Positions 1 to 9,295 of a stretch of 64,000 bases of DNA are shown here, piece after piece. The first letter of the stretch is position 1. Each line of letters begins with the position of its first letter. A program made the translations under genes and the position numbers. Source of the stretch: JAFKFJ01 sp963786445 (GTDB lineage: Bacteria > Pseudomonadota > Alphaproteobacteria > Acetobacterales > Acetobacteraceae); NCBI GenBank assembly GCA_963786445.1, contig CAWAZU010000029.1, forward strand, positions 1-64,000, written 5' to 3'. The notes under the pieces were generated by a model, which saw only the letters and a list, made by a program, of their open reading frames with translations, had not been told where the DNA came from and ran no database searches.

Positions 1-510
1 CGAATAGCCCATGCGGTGGGCGTTGTGGACGGGGCCGTTCGCGCTCGTGTGGCTGCCGCCGGAAAAGCAGAAGTATTCGCACACCGACTTGCCGACGATC
101 GTGCCGCCGGCATCGAGCACGCGCGTGACGACCGTTGCATCCACGTCGGGCACATAGCCCTCCAGCGTCGAGGCCCCGTTCATCATCGGCACACCCGCGA
201 GGCAGATATTGTCCTTGACGGCAACGGTCTTGCCCTTGAGCTTGCCGCTTGCGGCGCCTTCTATCCGTGTCTTGACGTACCAGGCGTTGTGTTGGTTCTC
301 CTCGCCGGTTGGCCGGTAGCCGGGCGTGCGCGGGTAGGTCACCGGCGGCAACTCGTCCGTCATGCGGTCGACGACGTTGTAGGCGGCGATGTTGTCGGCC
401 ATCGCGGCGAGGTGTGTCGTGAGGTCTGCCTCGGTGAAGGACAGGCCGAGATCGGCGGCGACGTCGCGCAGTTGCTCGATGGTCGGCACCTTCACGGTGG
501 CCAGGGTCAT
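1..510 (-). CDS. Amidase signature family enzyme (N-terminal part, runs off the window)
   Basis: Only the first 170 residues are inside the window. The stretch GKTVAVKDN at residues 93-101 holds the catalytic Lys (K99) expected at the start of the amidase signature core (Ser-cisSer-Lys hydrolases of linear amides); the Ser-rich loop lies outside. The ATG at 508-510 has GAGGGAGA about 6 bases upstream. It lies 35 bp downstream of the class IV aminotransferase gene on the same strand, so the two probably form a leftward unit divergent from the lactam operon. Inference: it hydrolyses an open-chain amide in the same pathway. The substrate cannot be read from this fragment. Confidence 0.85.
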   Translation of the reverse strand, partial: MTLATVKVPTIEQLRDVAADLGLSFTEADLTTHLAAMADNIAAYNVVDRMTDELPPVTYPRTPGYRPTGEENQHNAWYVKTRIEGAASGKLKGKTVAVKDNICLAGVPMMNGASTLEGYVPDVDATVVTRVLDAGGTIVGKSVCEYFCFSGGSHTSANGPVHNAHRMGYS

Positions 511-545
511 GGATCGTTCTCCCTCGGTAGCTCGGTCTTCGCAGG

Positions 546-1481
546 CTATGACGGTGTGTCGCCGGCAGCCCGGTCGCCGCCAGCGTAGTCGATCGCCGTG
601 GCGTGCCAGCCCTGCTCGCGCTTGCGCCAGAACAGGTCGTGCAGCCGCATGGTAATCGGACCGGGCCGATCGTTGCCCATGATCCGACCGTCGATGCGTG
701 AGGCTGGCATGATGCCGCCCGCGGTCGTCGCGATGAAGATCTCGTCGGCGTTGCGCAACTCGTCGGCGGTGATCCGCTCCGTCCGGCACGGCAGGCCGAT
801 TTCGTCGCACAGCTCCATCACCGATCGCCGCGTGATGCCTTCGAGCGCGCCACGATCCGGCGTCGCCGCGACGCCGTCCGTGATGGCGAAGACATTGAAG
901 CCCGGCCCTTCGGTCACGTACCCCTCGCCGTCGAGCAGGACGCAGGTGTCCGCGCCGGCATCGCGCGCTTCGAACAGGCCGCGCGTCAGATCGGCCCAGT
1001 GGAAGTTCTTCACCGTCGGATCGACGGAGGCGGGTGGAATTCGCTGCGGTGTGGCGATGACCAGGTGCGCGCCGCGCGCCTGGATGTCCGGTGGGATCAG
1101 CCACACCCAGGGGATCGCGAAGGCCACGAGGTAGTTGCGCGCATTGGCCGGGTGGTAGGCGGCGCCGGGCGGCGGGCGGCCGCGCAGGCAATCGACCGCA
1201 ACGTAGGCGTCACGCAGTCCGGACAGGCGCACGCACTGCGTCAGCACCGCGCGGATGTCGCCGTCGCTCTCCGGCGGGGCGAGGCGCAGGGCCGTCATCG
1301 AGCGGCGGAAGCGGGCGATGTGGTCGTCGAGGCGGAAGAACGCGCCGCGCCAGACGCCGACCACGTCATAGGTCACGTCCGACCGGCGATAGCCCCAGTC
1401 CAGGATCGGGACCGCCGCCTGCGCGACCGGCATGTATCGCCCGTCGAGATAGGCCGCGCCGCCCGCAAAATCCGGTTCCAC
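546..1481 (-). CDS. Class IV PLP-dependent aminotransferase (BCAT/D-amino acid transaminase fold)
   Basis: A 311-residue protein of normal class IV length. K158 in TVKNFHWA is the expected PLP Schiff-base lysine, and TEGPGFNVF (190-198) and the later TTAGGIMP stretch are fold-type IV PLP-binding motifs. The start is GTG at 1479-1481, with GGGGAGG about 7 bases upstream. The family includes branched-chain, D-amino acid and omega-amino acid transaminases and aminodeoxychorismate lyase; the sequence does not decide among them. Placed between an amidase and a divergent lactam operon, it could remove the amino group of the amino acid released by ring opening (inference). Confidence 0.85.
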   Translation of the reverse strand: MEPDFAGGAAYLDGRYMPVAQAAVPILDWGYRRSDVTYDVVGVWRGAFFRLDDHIARFRRSMTALRLAPPESDGDIRAVLTQCVRLSGLRDAYVAVDCLRGRPPPGAAYHPANARNYLVAFAIPWVWLIPPDIQARGAHLVIATPQRIPPASVDPTVKNFHWADLTRGLFEARDAGADTCVLLDGEGYVTEGPGFNVFAITDGVAATPDRGALEGITRRSVMELCDEIGLPCRTERITADELRNADEIFIATTAGGIMPASRIDGRIMGNDRPGPITMRLHDLFWRKREQGWHATAIDYAGGDRAAGDTPS

Positions 1482-1779
1482 GCTGTCCTCCCCGCGTTTC
1501 CGTCCGTCCGGCCGAACCGCTGTCCTGCCCGCGGACCCCCGGCACGCGGCTCAGGTTCGCCTGCGCGGCGTCAAGGATCAAGCGCGACCATCCGGGTGCG
1601 GCGGCTGGCGGCGCTGCCGGCATCGAATGTGCGGCACCGCCGACCGGCCGCACGCCCCAGGCCGCAGGACGCCGCACACACCCAGCGCCCCGCCGCCGCC
1701 TTGCGCGCGTGCGCCGAGGCATGTTAGAACTTGTAAATGGTTAACCGTATTCGCGGCGCTGGGAACGTGAGGCCTGCCG
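1482..1779. promoter_or_regulatory. Divergent intergenic region with palindrome GGTTAACC
   Basis: These 298 bp separate the leftward aminotransferase/amidase unit from the rightward pxpA operon. Most of it is GC-rich and featureless. The last 60 bp are noticeably more AT-rich and contain the perfect 8-bp palindrome GGTTAACC at 1739-1746, about 34 bp before the pxpA start. That position would suit an operator or core promoter for the rightward operon. No regulator gene lies next to it. I see no other gene or repeat here. Confidence 0.4.
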
Positions 1780-2505
1780 ATGTCCAAAATCTCGATCAAC
1801 TGCGACATGGGCGAGGCTTTCGGAATCTATTCCCTGGGTGATGACGAGGCATGCATGCCGTTCATCACGCATGCCAATATCGCCTGCGGGTTTCATGCCT
1901 CCGATCCGCGCGTGATGTGGCGCACCGTGCGTGCCGCCAAGCGCCACGGCGTGCAGGTAGGGGCTCATCCCAGCCTGCCGGATCTGCAGGGCTTCGGGCG
2001 CCGCGAGATGCGGCTGGAACGCCAGGAGATTGCCGGGATCGTGATCTATCAGACCGGCGCGCTCAAGGGATTTCTTGACGCCGAGGGAATGACGCTCTCG
2101 CACATCAAGCCGCACGGTGCGCTTTACGGCATGGCGCAGCGGGACCCCGAGGTGGCGGAGGCGATCGCCGACGCGGTGCAGGTGTTCGGCGTTCCGGTAT
2201 TTGCCTTTGCCAACTGCGCCATGTCGGACGTGTTCGCCCGGCGCGGCATTCCCTTCACGTGCGAGTTCTATTCTGATCTGGACTACAACGACGAAGGCCG
2301 GAACATCATAACCCGCGAACATCATCCGATATCGCCGCAGGACGCCGCGCAGCGCGTGCGCCGCGCGGTCACCGAGGGCCGGACGCGCGCGGTGTCGGGC
2401 AAGGATGTCCCGGTGGTCGCGCAATCCGTATGCGTTCACAGCGACACGCCGGCCGCGGCCACGATCGCCCGGGCGGTGCGGGAGGCGCTGGCGGAGTTTC
2501 TCTAG
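1780..2505 (+). CDS. pxpA: 5-oxoprolinase subunit A, LamB/YcsF family
   Basis: A 241-residue protein matching the LamB/YcsF family in length and motifs: the N-terminal INCDMGEAFG, ACGFHA near residue 36, GAHPS near 61 and KPHGALY near 110. In bacteria PxpA acts with PxpB and PxpC to open 5-oxoproline to glutamate using ATP; metal-binding Asp/His residues sit in these motifs. It leads the rightward operon, 52 bp before the binding-protein gene, while pxpB and pxpC lie about 11 kb downstream in the same operon. That wide separation by transporter and carboxylase genes suggests a lactam other than, or in addition to, 5-oxoproline. Confidence 0.9.
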   Translation: MSKISINCDMGEAFGIYSLGDDEACMPFITHANIACGFHASDPRVMWRTVRAAKRHGVQVGAHPSLPDLQGFGRREMRLERQEIAGIVIYQTGALKGFLDAEGMTLSHIKPHGALYGMAQRDPEVAEAIADAVQVFGVPVFAFANCAMSDVFARRGIPFTCEFYSDLDYNDEGRNIITREHHPISPQDAAQRVRRAVTEGRTRAVSGKDVPVVAQSVCVHSDTPAAATIARAVREALAEFL

Positions 2506-2557
2506 GCGTCGCTGCGCCGGCGAAGGACGGAACCGGATACCAGTAAAAGGGGGTGAA

Positions 2558-3616
2558 ATGAGACAGCTTGTGATCGGCGCCGCGCTGCTCGCGGCCGGCC
2601 TGTATGGCGCTTCGGCAGCAGACGCCGCGGACCAGTGGTGGCCGGTGAAAGTCTACGACATGGATTCCGGCAAGGCGGTCGTGACCGACTACGTGCCGCT
2701 GCCGAAAGCGTCCAAGCCGTGGAACATCTGCGTGCTGTTCCCCCACATGAAGGACACGTTCTGGGTGGCGGTGGATTACGGGATCGTCGAGGAAGCCAAA
2801 CGCGAGGGCGTCAATATGACGCTCTACCAGGCCGGCGGCTACGAGAACCTGCCGAAACAGCTCTCACAGTTCGACGACTGCATGGCGGCAAATTTCGATG
2901 CCATCGTGGTCGGCCCGATCTCCGAGGCCGGGCTGACACGCAAGATGCGCGAGGCCAAGAAGGCCGGCAAGGCGGTCATCAGCACCGTCAACCCGCTGCC
3001 CAAGGCGCCGGCCGCCGCGCGCATGTACGTCGATTTCACGCTGATGGGCAAGCAGACCGGAACATTCCTGGTTGACGACATGAAGGGCCAGCCGGCGCAG
3101 GTGGTGAACTTCCCCGGTCCTGCCGGCTCCGGCTGGGCCGAGGAGTTCAACGACGGCTTCAAGGATTCCATCAAGTCGGCCAAGAACGTTGATCTGCTTG
3201 GCGTGAAATTCGGCGACAGCGGCGTTGCAGTGCAGCTCGGCCTGATCCAGAATGCGCTGCAGGCCTATCCCAAGATGAATGTGATCTGGGGCTGCGCCCC
3301 TGCCGCCGAGGCCGCGATCGGCGCGATCCGGCAGGCCGGACGCAAGGACGTCAAGATCATTTCGGCCTACGAGAACCAGGCCATGCTGGACGCGCTGAAC
3401 AAGAATGAAATCCTGGCCTTCGCGACCCAGTACCCGGTGCTGGAAGGGCGGGTGGCGATCGACACGGCGGTGCGCATCCTGGAACACAAGCCGTATATCA
3501 AATACTCGCAGACGATCCCCGACATGATCGACAAGGCTGATCTGAGCAAGATCAACATGAGCCTGGTGCTCGCTCCCGCAAGCTTCAAGGCGGAATACTC
3601 GGTCAAGGCGCAGTAA
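2558..3616 (+). CDS. TorT-like periplasmic substrate-binding protein of a sugar-type ABC importer
   Basis: 352 residues with an N-terminal signal peptide (cleavage probably near the ASAADA region at residues 18-23) and a type I periplasmic binding fold. The mature start, DQWWPVKVYDMD, and the body with PHMKDTFWVAVDYG resemble TorT, the periplasmic protein that signals TMAO to the TorS kinase. Here no sensor kinase is present. Instead the stop codon TAA shares one base with the ATG of an RbsA-type ATPase, so this protein most likely delivers substrate to the adjacent importer. The start is ATG after AAAAGGGGGTGAA. Inferred ligand: the lactam or hydantoin processed downstream. Confidence 0.85.
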   Translation: MRQLVIGAALLAAGLYGASAADAADQWWPVKVYDMDSGKAVVTDYVPLPKASKPWNICVLFPHMKDTFWVAVDYGIVEEAKREGVNMTLYQAGGYENLPKQLSQFDDCMAANFDAIVVGPISEAGLTRKMREAKKAGKAVISTVNPLPKAPAAARMYVDFTLMGKQTGTFLVDDMKGQPAQVVNFPGPAGSGWAEEFNDGFKDSIKSAKNVDLLGVKFGDSGVAVQLGLIQNALQAYPKMNVIWGCAPAAEAAIGAIRQAGRKDVKIISAYENQAMLDALNKNEILAFATQYPVLEGRVAIDTAVRILEHKPYIKYSQTIPDMIDKADLSKINMSLVLAPASFKAEYSVKAQ

Positions 3617-5199
3617 TGACGCCGGCGGCGACCGGACTTCCCGCCCGGCTGGGCGCGGAGGAACCAGCGGTCGCCGTCCGTCAGCCAGCCGAGGCCGGCT
3701 TGCTGCTGGAGCTGGTGGGCATCTCCAGGCGCTTTCCGGGGGTGCTTGCGCTCGACGGGGTGGATTTCGACCTGCGGCACGGCGAAGTGCATGCGCTGTT
3801 CGGGGAGAACGGCGCCGGTAAGTCGACGCTCATCAACGTCGTCGCGGGCACCTTTCCTCCCGGTGCGGGGGACATGCGCTACCGGGGCATGCGGATTGCG
3901 GAACTCACGCCGCACCGCGCGCGCCTGATGGGAATCAGCCCGGTGTTCCAGGAATTCAGCCTGGTGCCCGACCTGACCGTCGAGGAGAATTTGTTTCTCG
4001 GCCGCGAGACCAGCAGCTTCGGCCTGCTCGACCGCAAGGCGATGCGGCGCAAGGCGCGCTCCATCATCGCCGAGCTGGGCTTCGACCTTCACGCCGCGCG
4101 CAAGGTGCGCGACCTCTCGCGTGCGCATCAGCAGATGGTGGAGATCGCCAAGGCGCTGCTGACGCATGTGCAGCTGCTGATCCTCGACGAGCCCACCGCC
4201 TCGCTGACCGAAACCGAGGCGGCCCGGCTGTTCGACCTGGTGGCGCGGCTGAAGGCAAATGGTGTCGGCATCATCTACGTGTCGCACCGCCTTGCCGAAA
4301 TTCGCCGGCTGGCCGACCGCGTCACGGTGCTGCGTGACGGGCGCAAGATCACCACGGTCCGCGTCGGCGACGTCAGCGATGGCGCGATGATCGAACTGAT
4401 GACCGGCCGCGCGGCCGGCGCGCTGTTCCCGGAAATCCGCACAACGCCGGGCGAGATGCTGTTCGCGATCGAGCGACTGTCGCTCGCCGACCAGTCGGTG
4501 CGGGACGCCTCGATCGAGGTGCGCCGTGGCGAGGTGGTGGGCATCGCCGGCCTGGTCGGCTGCGGCAAGTCGGAACTGATCCGCGCCGCCTTCGGGCTGG
4601 AGAAAATCGCGGGCGGCGTGGTGCGCTTCCGCGGCAAGGCGTTACACGGGCTGACGCCGCGGACGGCTCTCGCCGCGGGCATCTGCTATTTTCCGTCCGA
4701 CCGCGTGGCCGAGGGACTGGCGCTGTCGCGTCCCGTGCGCGAGAACGTGTCGATGGCGTCGCTGGACTGCCCGACCTTCGCACGCAACCTGATCCTGCGG
4801 CGGACCGAGGAACGGTCGCAGGTGCAGCGCATCGTCGACAAACTGCGGCTGCGGCCGCCGCGGATCGAGCAGAACGTGGTGAACCTGTCCGGCGGCAACC
4901 GGCAGAAGGTCGTGCTGGCGCGCGCCATGACGCGCGCCCTCGACGTGTTCCTGTTCGACGAGCCCACGGTCGGCATCGACGTCGGCGCGAAGTTCGAGGT
5001 GTATGAACTGATCAAGGAACTCGCCGAGCGCGGTGCGGCGATCGTCCTGGTCTCATCGGAATTGCCCGAGGTGATGAATCTCTCGCACCGGCTCTATGTC
5101 ATGCACCGTGCCCACGTCGTCGCCGAGTTGCAGCGCGCGGAGATTAGCGAACAGCGCGTGCTGGAGCATTTCTTCGCCGACTCGGCGCATGCCGGCTAA
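3616..5199 (+). CDS. Sugar-type ABC transporter ATPase with two nucleotide-binding domains (RbsA-like)
   Basis: 527 residues with two fused ATPase domains. The first has Walker A GENGAGKST, LILDEPTAS and the divergent signature LSRAHQQMVEIAKAL, as is common in RbsA proteins. The second has a degenerate Walker A (GLVGCGKSE), signature LSGGNRQKV and FDEPTVGID. It energises import by the two permeases that follow. The gene overlaps the binding-protein stop by one base and the next permease by 11 bases, indicating translational coupling. A fused double ATPase with two separate permeases is the normal CUT2 arrangement. Confidence 0.92.
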   Translation: MTPAATGLPARLGAEEPAVAVRQPAEAGLLLELVGISRRFPGVLALDGVDFDLRHGEVHALFGENGAGKSTLINVVAGTFPPGAGDMRYRGMRIAELTPHRARLMGISPVFQEFSLVPDLTVEENLFLGRETSSFGLLDRKAMRRKARSIIAELGFDLHAARKVRDLSRAHQQMVEIAKALLTHVQLLILDEPTASLTETEAARLFDLVARLKANGVGIIYVSHRLAEIRRLADRVTVLRDGRKITTVRVGDVSDGAMIELMTGRAAGALFPEIRTTPGEMLFAIERLSLADQSVRDASIEVRRGEVVGIAGLVGCGKSELIRAAFGLEKIAGGVVRFRGKALHGLTPRTALAAGICYFPSDRVAEGLALSRPVRENVSMASLDCPTFARNLILRRTEERSQVQRIVDKLRLRPPRIEQNVVNLSGGNRQKVVLARAMTRALDVFLFDEPTVGIDVGAKFEVYELIKELAERGAAIVLVSSELPEVMNLSHRLYVMHRAHVVAELQRAEISEQRVLEHFFADSAHAG

Positions 5200-6193
5200 A
5201 TCCCTCCATGCGCGGCTGCGTGGAGCGCTGCTGTTCGGCGAAGCCGGCGTGCTGCCGGCGCTGTTCCTGCTGCTGGTCGTCCTGCTGGCGCTGACGCAGC
5301 CGTACTTCCTCCGCGGCGAGAACATCGTTAACGTGCTGCGCAACGCCTCGTTCCTGGTCATTGCCGCGTCCGGGCAGATGCTGGTGCTGATCGTGGGCGG
5401 ATTCGATCTGTCGATTGGGGCGGTGATCGCGCTGACCAGCGTGATTTCGGCGAGTGTCATGGCTGGGCTGCCGGGTGTCGGCATCCACGGGGCGTTCCCT
5501 ATTTCTGCACTCGGCGTCCTGGCCGGGCTCGGCTGCGGGCTGGCGGTCGGTCTGCTCAATGCCGTGTCGGTGGCGGTGCTGCGGGTGCCGCCGTTCATGG
5601 CGACCCTCGGGTCGATGTCGATCGCCGACGGCGTCGGGCTGCTGCTGACCAACGGCATTCCGGTCTATGGCATGCCGGACCGCTATGTTGCGCTGGTTGG
5701 GCGCGCGATCGTGGCCGGGCTGCCGATCGCGCTCTATGCTGCGGTTGCCGTGGTGGGCCTGCTGTGGTGCATGCTCAATCTGACGCGCGTCGGCCGCTAC
5801 ATCTATGCCAGCGGCGGCAACTTGCAGGCGGCCGCGGTCTCCGGCATCAACACGCGCGCCATGCTGGTGCTGGCCTATGTGCTGAGTTCCCTGCTCGGCT
5901 CGCTGACCGGGCTGCTGCTGACCGCCGAGATCGGGTCCGGCCAGGCCACCACCGGCGAGTCGCTGATGCTGGAAAGCCTCGCCGCGGCGATGCTGGGCGG
6001 CGTCAGCCTGCGCGGCGGCGTCGGCCGGGTGGAGCTGGTGGCGCTCGGCGCGATCTTCCTGCTCACCCTGGCCAACGCAATGGACCTCATGCACGTGGAT
6101 ACACGATTGCAACTGATCGTGCTCGGGTGCGTCCTGGCCCTTGCCGTGAGCACGGAGGTGCTGGGCCGCCGCCGGCAGAGCGTGCGTGTCTAG
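5189..6193 (+). CDS. ABC transporter permease, RbsC/BPD_transp_2 family
   Basis: 334 residues with 8-10 hydrophobic segments and the family motif VGGFDLSIGAVIAL near residue 70. ATG at 5189 lies inside the end of the ATPase gene (11-base overlap) and gives a short cytoplasmic N-terminus before the first membrane segment. It forms one half of the membrane channel for the TorT-like importer, with the next gene as its partner. It is a distant relative of the second permease rather than a recent copy of it. Confidence 0.9.
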   Translation: MPAKSLHARLRGALLFGEAGVLPALFLLLVVLLALTQPYFLRGENIVNVLRNASFLVIAASGQMLVLIVGGFDLSIGAVIALTSVISASVMAGLPGVGIHGAFPISALGVLAGLGCGLAVGLLNAVSVAVLRVPPFMATLGSMSIADGVGLLLTNGIPVYGMPDRYVALVGRAIVAGLPIALYAAVAVVGLLWCMLNLTRVGRYIYASGGNLQAAAVSGINTRAMLVLAYVLSSLLGSLTGLLLTAEIGSGQATTGESLMLESLAAAMLGGVSLRGGVGRVELVALGAIFLLTLANAMDLMHVDTRLQLIVLGCVLALAVSTEVLGRRRQSVRV

Positions 6194-7184
6194 CAGGGCC
6201 GGCGCGCTCGCCGCCCAGGCGCCGCGGCGGCGGTTCAGGCAGATCAGCAACCAGGCCGCGCTGCTGCTCCTACTGGTGGTGATGGAGACGGCCTTTGCGC
6301 TGATCCAGCCGCGCATCGTCTCGCCCGGCAACGTGCTGAACGTGCTGCATCAGGCAAGCTATCTGCTGGTGCTGACGGTGGCGCAGACGCTGGTGATCCT
6401 GACGCGCGGCTTCGACCTGTCGCTGGGCACCACCGTCTCCGCGGTCAGCGTCGCGGGCGCGCTGGTGCTCACCGGGTTCGGCGACGATCCGGCCCCCTGG
6501 GTCATCGCGCTCGGGATCTGCGCCGGGCTGGCGGTGGCCGCGGGCGTCGGCCTGTTCAACGGGCTGCTGGTGGCCGGGATCGGCGTCAACCCTTTCATCG
6601 CGACCCTGGCCAGCCTGAATATTTGTCTCGGTCTCGCCACGACGATTTCGGGCGGCAAGCCGGTGTTTGGCGTGCCGGACGAGTTTTCCGTGCTGCTCAA
6701 CGACGGAACGGTGTTTGGCGTGCGCGTGACGCTGTGGATCGCGGCGGGGGTGGTGCTGCTCGCCTGGTTCGCCTTGAACCGAACCGTGTTCGGCCGCGCG
6801 GTCTATTTGCTCGGCAGCAACCCGCGCGCGGCCATGGTCGCCGGCCTGCCGGCGCGCGGCTTCCTCGCCGCCGCCTACGTGATCTGTTCGCTGCTGGCCG
6901 GGCTGGGCGCGCTGATGCTGACGGCGCGAACCGGCTCCGGCGAGCCGAACCTGGGCGGCAGCCTGATGCTGGAGAGCATTGCCGCGGCGGTGATCGGGGG
7001 CACCAGCCTGCGCGGCGGCACCGGCGGCGTCGCCGCGGCTGTTCTTGGCACGTTTTTCGTCACCATGCTGTCGAACGGCATGGATCTGCTGCGCATCAAC
7101 GGCTACGTGCAGATGATCGCGCTCGGCGTGGTCGTCATTCTTGCCACGGCACTGGATTTTCTGCGCGGCCAGCGTGCCGCCTGA
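6186..7184 (+). CDS. ABC transporter permease, RbsC/BPD_transp_2 family (second subunit)
   Basis: 332 residues, multi-spanning, with TRGFDLSLGTTVSAVS near residue 75 matching the RbsC-type signature. The start is GTG at 6186, eight bases inside the preceding permease gene. With that permease it would form a heterodimeric channel. The gene ends 85 bp before hyuA, so import and ring opening are probably encoded on one transcript. Confidence 0.9.
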   Translation: MSSRAGALAAQAPRRRFRQISNQAALLLLLVVMETAFALIQPRIVSPGNVLNVLHQASYLLVLTVAQTLVILTRGFDLSLGTTVSAVSVAGALVLTGFGDDPAPWVIALGICAGLAVAAGVGLFNGLLVAGIGVNPFIATLASLNICLGLATTISGGKPVFGVPDEFSVLLNDGTVFGVRVTLWIAAGVVLLAWFALNRTVFGRAVYLLGSNPRAAMVAGLPARGFLAAAYVICSLLAGLGALMLTARTGSGEPNLGGSLMLESIAAAVIGGTSLRGGTGGVAAAVLGTFFVTMLSNGMDLLRINGYVQMIALGVVVILATALDFLRGQRAA

Positions 7185-7269
7185 CCGGGCATCGCAGAGA
7201 TTGCCAGCCGGCCAGCCGGCGGGCAGAATTGCACTGGCGCGCGCGGCGCCGCCGGCAAGGGGAGGCGAT

Positions 7270-9294
7270 ATGGGACTGCGGATAGCCGTGGATATCGGTG
7301 GCACGTTCACCGACTTTTGCATCCTCGACGAGCTGACCGGGATGATGCGGGTGGCCAAGACGGCGTCCACCAGCGACCCCATCGAGGGGCTGTTCGCCGG
7401 TCTGGCGCAGGAACACGTCGATCTGTCGGACGTTGCGCTGCTGTCGCACGGCACCACGGTTGCGACCAATGCGCTGATTACCCGCCGGCTGCCGCGCGCC
7501 GCGATGGTCTGCACCGAGGGCTTCCGCGACGTGATCGAAATCCGCCGCGCCAACAAGGAAGATCTCTGGGACACCTACAAGGACGTGGCACGCCCCTACA
7601 TCCCCCGGCGCGACCGGCTGACGGTGCGCGAGCGCGTGGACGCCGCCGGGCGCATCGTCACGCCGCTCGACGAGGCCGGGGCGCGCGAGGTCGCGCGCAT
7701 CCTGCGCAGGCGCAACGTCGCCGCAGTCGCCGTCTGCTTCATGAACGCCTTCGTGAACGGCGCCAACGAACGGCGGATGAAGGCCATCCTGGAAGCCGAA
7801 CTGCCCGGCATCCCGATCACCGCCAGCTCCGAGGTGCTGCCTGAAATCTTCGAGCATGAGCGATTCTCGACCACCGTTGTCAACGCGGTGCTGAACCCGG
7901 TGGTCGGCGGCTATGCTGAGCGCCTGGAGGACCGGCTCGCCGCTGGCGGCTACAAGAGCGACCTGCTGCTGCTGCACAGCGGCGGCGGCGTGATGACCGC
8001 GAAGGGCGCGCGGCAGTTCGCCGGGCGCCTGGCCGGGTCGGGCATCGCCGCCGGTGCGCTCGCCAGCCGTCACATCGCAATGCAGTGCGGCTATCCCAAC
8101 TCGATCGGCCTCGACATGGGCGGCACCAGTTGCGACGTCTCGCTCGCGTGGGAAGGCCGCTCGCGCATCACCAAGGACTGGCATATCGAGTTCGGCTATC
8201 CGATCCGGTTCCCTTCGATCGAGGTGCTGACGATCGGGGCCGGCGGCGGTTCGCTCGCCTGGATCGACGCGGCCGGTTCGCTGCACAACGGCCCGCAATC
8301 GGCCGGCGCCGATCCGGGGCCGGCCTGCTATGGCCGCGGCAACGAAGCACCGACGAACACGGATGCGCATGTGGTGCTCGGCCGGCTCGGGCAGGGGCTT
8401 GCCGGCGGCAACGTGCGGCTTGATCCCGCGCTCGCGGAAACCGCGGTGCGGCGCGGCGTGGCGGAACCGCTCGGCGTGGGGGTACAGGCAGCGGCGGAGG
8501 CGATCTTGAAGGTTGCCGACGCCAACATGGCCGACGCCGTGCGGCTGATCTCGATCAGCCGCGGCCATGACCCACGCGACTTCGCGCTCGTGGCCTTCGG
8601 CGGCGCCGGGCCGCTGCACGGGGCGGCGCTGGCGCGCGAACTGTCGATCCCGACCGTGATCGTACCGCCCAATCCCGGCGTCACCTCGGCGCTGGGCTGC
8701 CTGCTGGTGGATGTCCAGCACGACCTGGCCGAGAGCTACATCCGCCCCGCGGACGATGCCGATCCCGCCGCCATCGAGACCGAGTTCGCCACGCTCGAGC
8801 GCGAAGCCTGGGAGCGGATGCACCACGAGGGCGTCAGCGACCGCGACGTGGTCATGGAGCGCAGCATCGACATGATGTATCGCGGGCAGTGGCGCTCGCT
8901 GGCGGTGCCGGTCGGGCGGCCGGTCGGCGCCATCGCCGACGTGATCGCTGCGTTCCACGCGCAGCACGAGCGTGAATACAATTTCCGCCGCGACGACGCT
9001 CCGGTGGAGTTCTACCGGCTCAACCTGCGCGCCGTCGGCGTCGTTCCGAAGGCAGCGTTCCGCGAGCACGGCGGCGCCGGCGTGCTGCCGCCGCCGGCCG
9101 AGCGCCGCGCAGTCTGGTTCGAGGGCGGCGCGCCGGTCGAGACGCCGGTCTATCGCCGCGACGACCTGAAGGCCGGGACTCGTTTCGCCGGACCGGCAAT
9201 CATCGAGCAGCTCGACTCCACGACGGCCGTGCCGCCAGGCGTGGCCGCCGAGGTTGACCGCTTCCTCAACATCATCATGCGCGTGGGCGGCTGA
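7270..9294 (+). CDS. Hydantoinase/oxoprolinase family subunit A (HyuA type, ATP-binding)
   Basis: 674 residues of the hydantoinase A / acetone carboxylase beta / 5-oxoprolinase family. The actin-like phosphate loop is IAVDIGGTFTDF (6-16), followed by LSHGTTVATNALI, LDMGGTSCDVS and IGAGGGSLAWID. These are the ATP-binding elements that activate the amide carbonyl by phosphorylation. ATG at 7270 has GGGGAGG upstream. It is followed one base after its stop by the HyuB-type gene, its usual partner. Relatives open 5-oxoproline, N-methylhydantoin and caprolactam. The sequence does not say which substrate is used here. Confidence 0.92.
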   Translation: MGLRIAVDIGGTFTDFCILDELTGMMRVAKTASTSDPIEGLFAGLAQEHVDLSDVALLSHGTTVATNALITRRLPRAAMVCTEGFRDVIEIRRANKEDLWDTYKDVARPYIPRRDRLTVRERVDAAGRIVTPLDEAGAREVARILRRRNVAAVAVCFMNAFVNGANERRMKAILEAELPGIPITASSEVLPEIFEHERFSTTVVNAVLNPVVGGYAERLEDRLAAGGYKSDLLLLHSGGGVMTAKGARQFAGRLAGSGIAAGALASRHIAMQCGYPNSIGLDMGGTSCDVSLAWEGRSRITKDWHIEFGYPIRFPSIEVLTIGAGGGSLAWIDAAGSLHNGPQSAGADPGPACYGRGNEAPTNTDAHVVLGRLGQGLAGGNVRLDPALAETAVRRGVAEPLGVGVQAAAEAILKVADANMADAVRLISISRGHDPRDFALVAFGGAGPLHGAALARELSIPTVIVPPNPGVTSALGCLLVDVQHDLAESYIRPADDADPAAIETEFATLEREAWERMHHEGVSDRDVVMERSIDMMYRGQWRSLAVPVGRPVGAIADVIAAFHAQHEREYNFRRDDAPVEFYRLNLRAVGVVPKAAFREHGGAGVLPPPAERRAVWFEGGAPVETPVYRRDDLKAGTRFAGPAIIEQLDSTTAVPPGVAAEVDRFLNIIMRVGG

Positions 9295-9295
9295 C

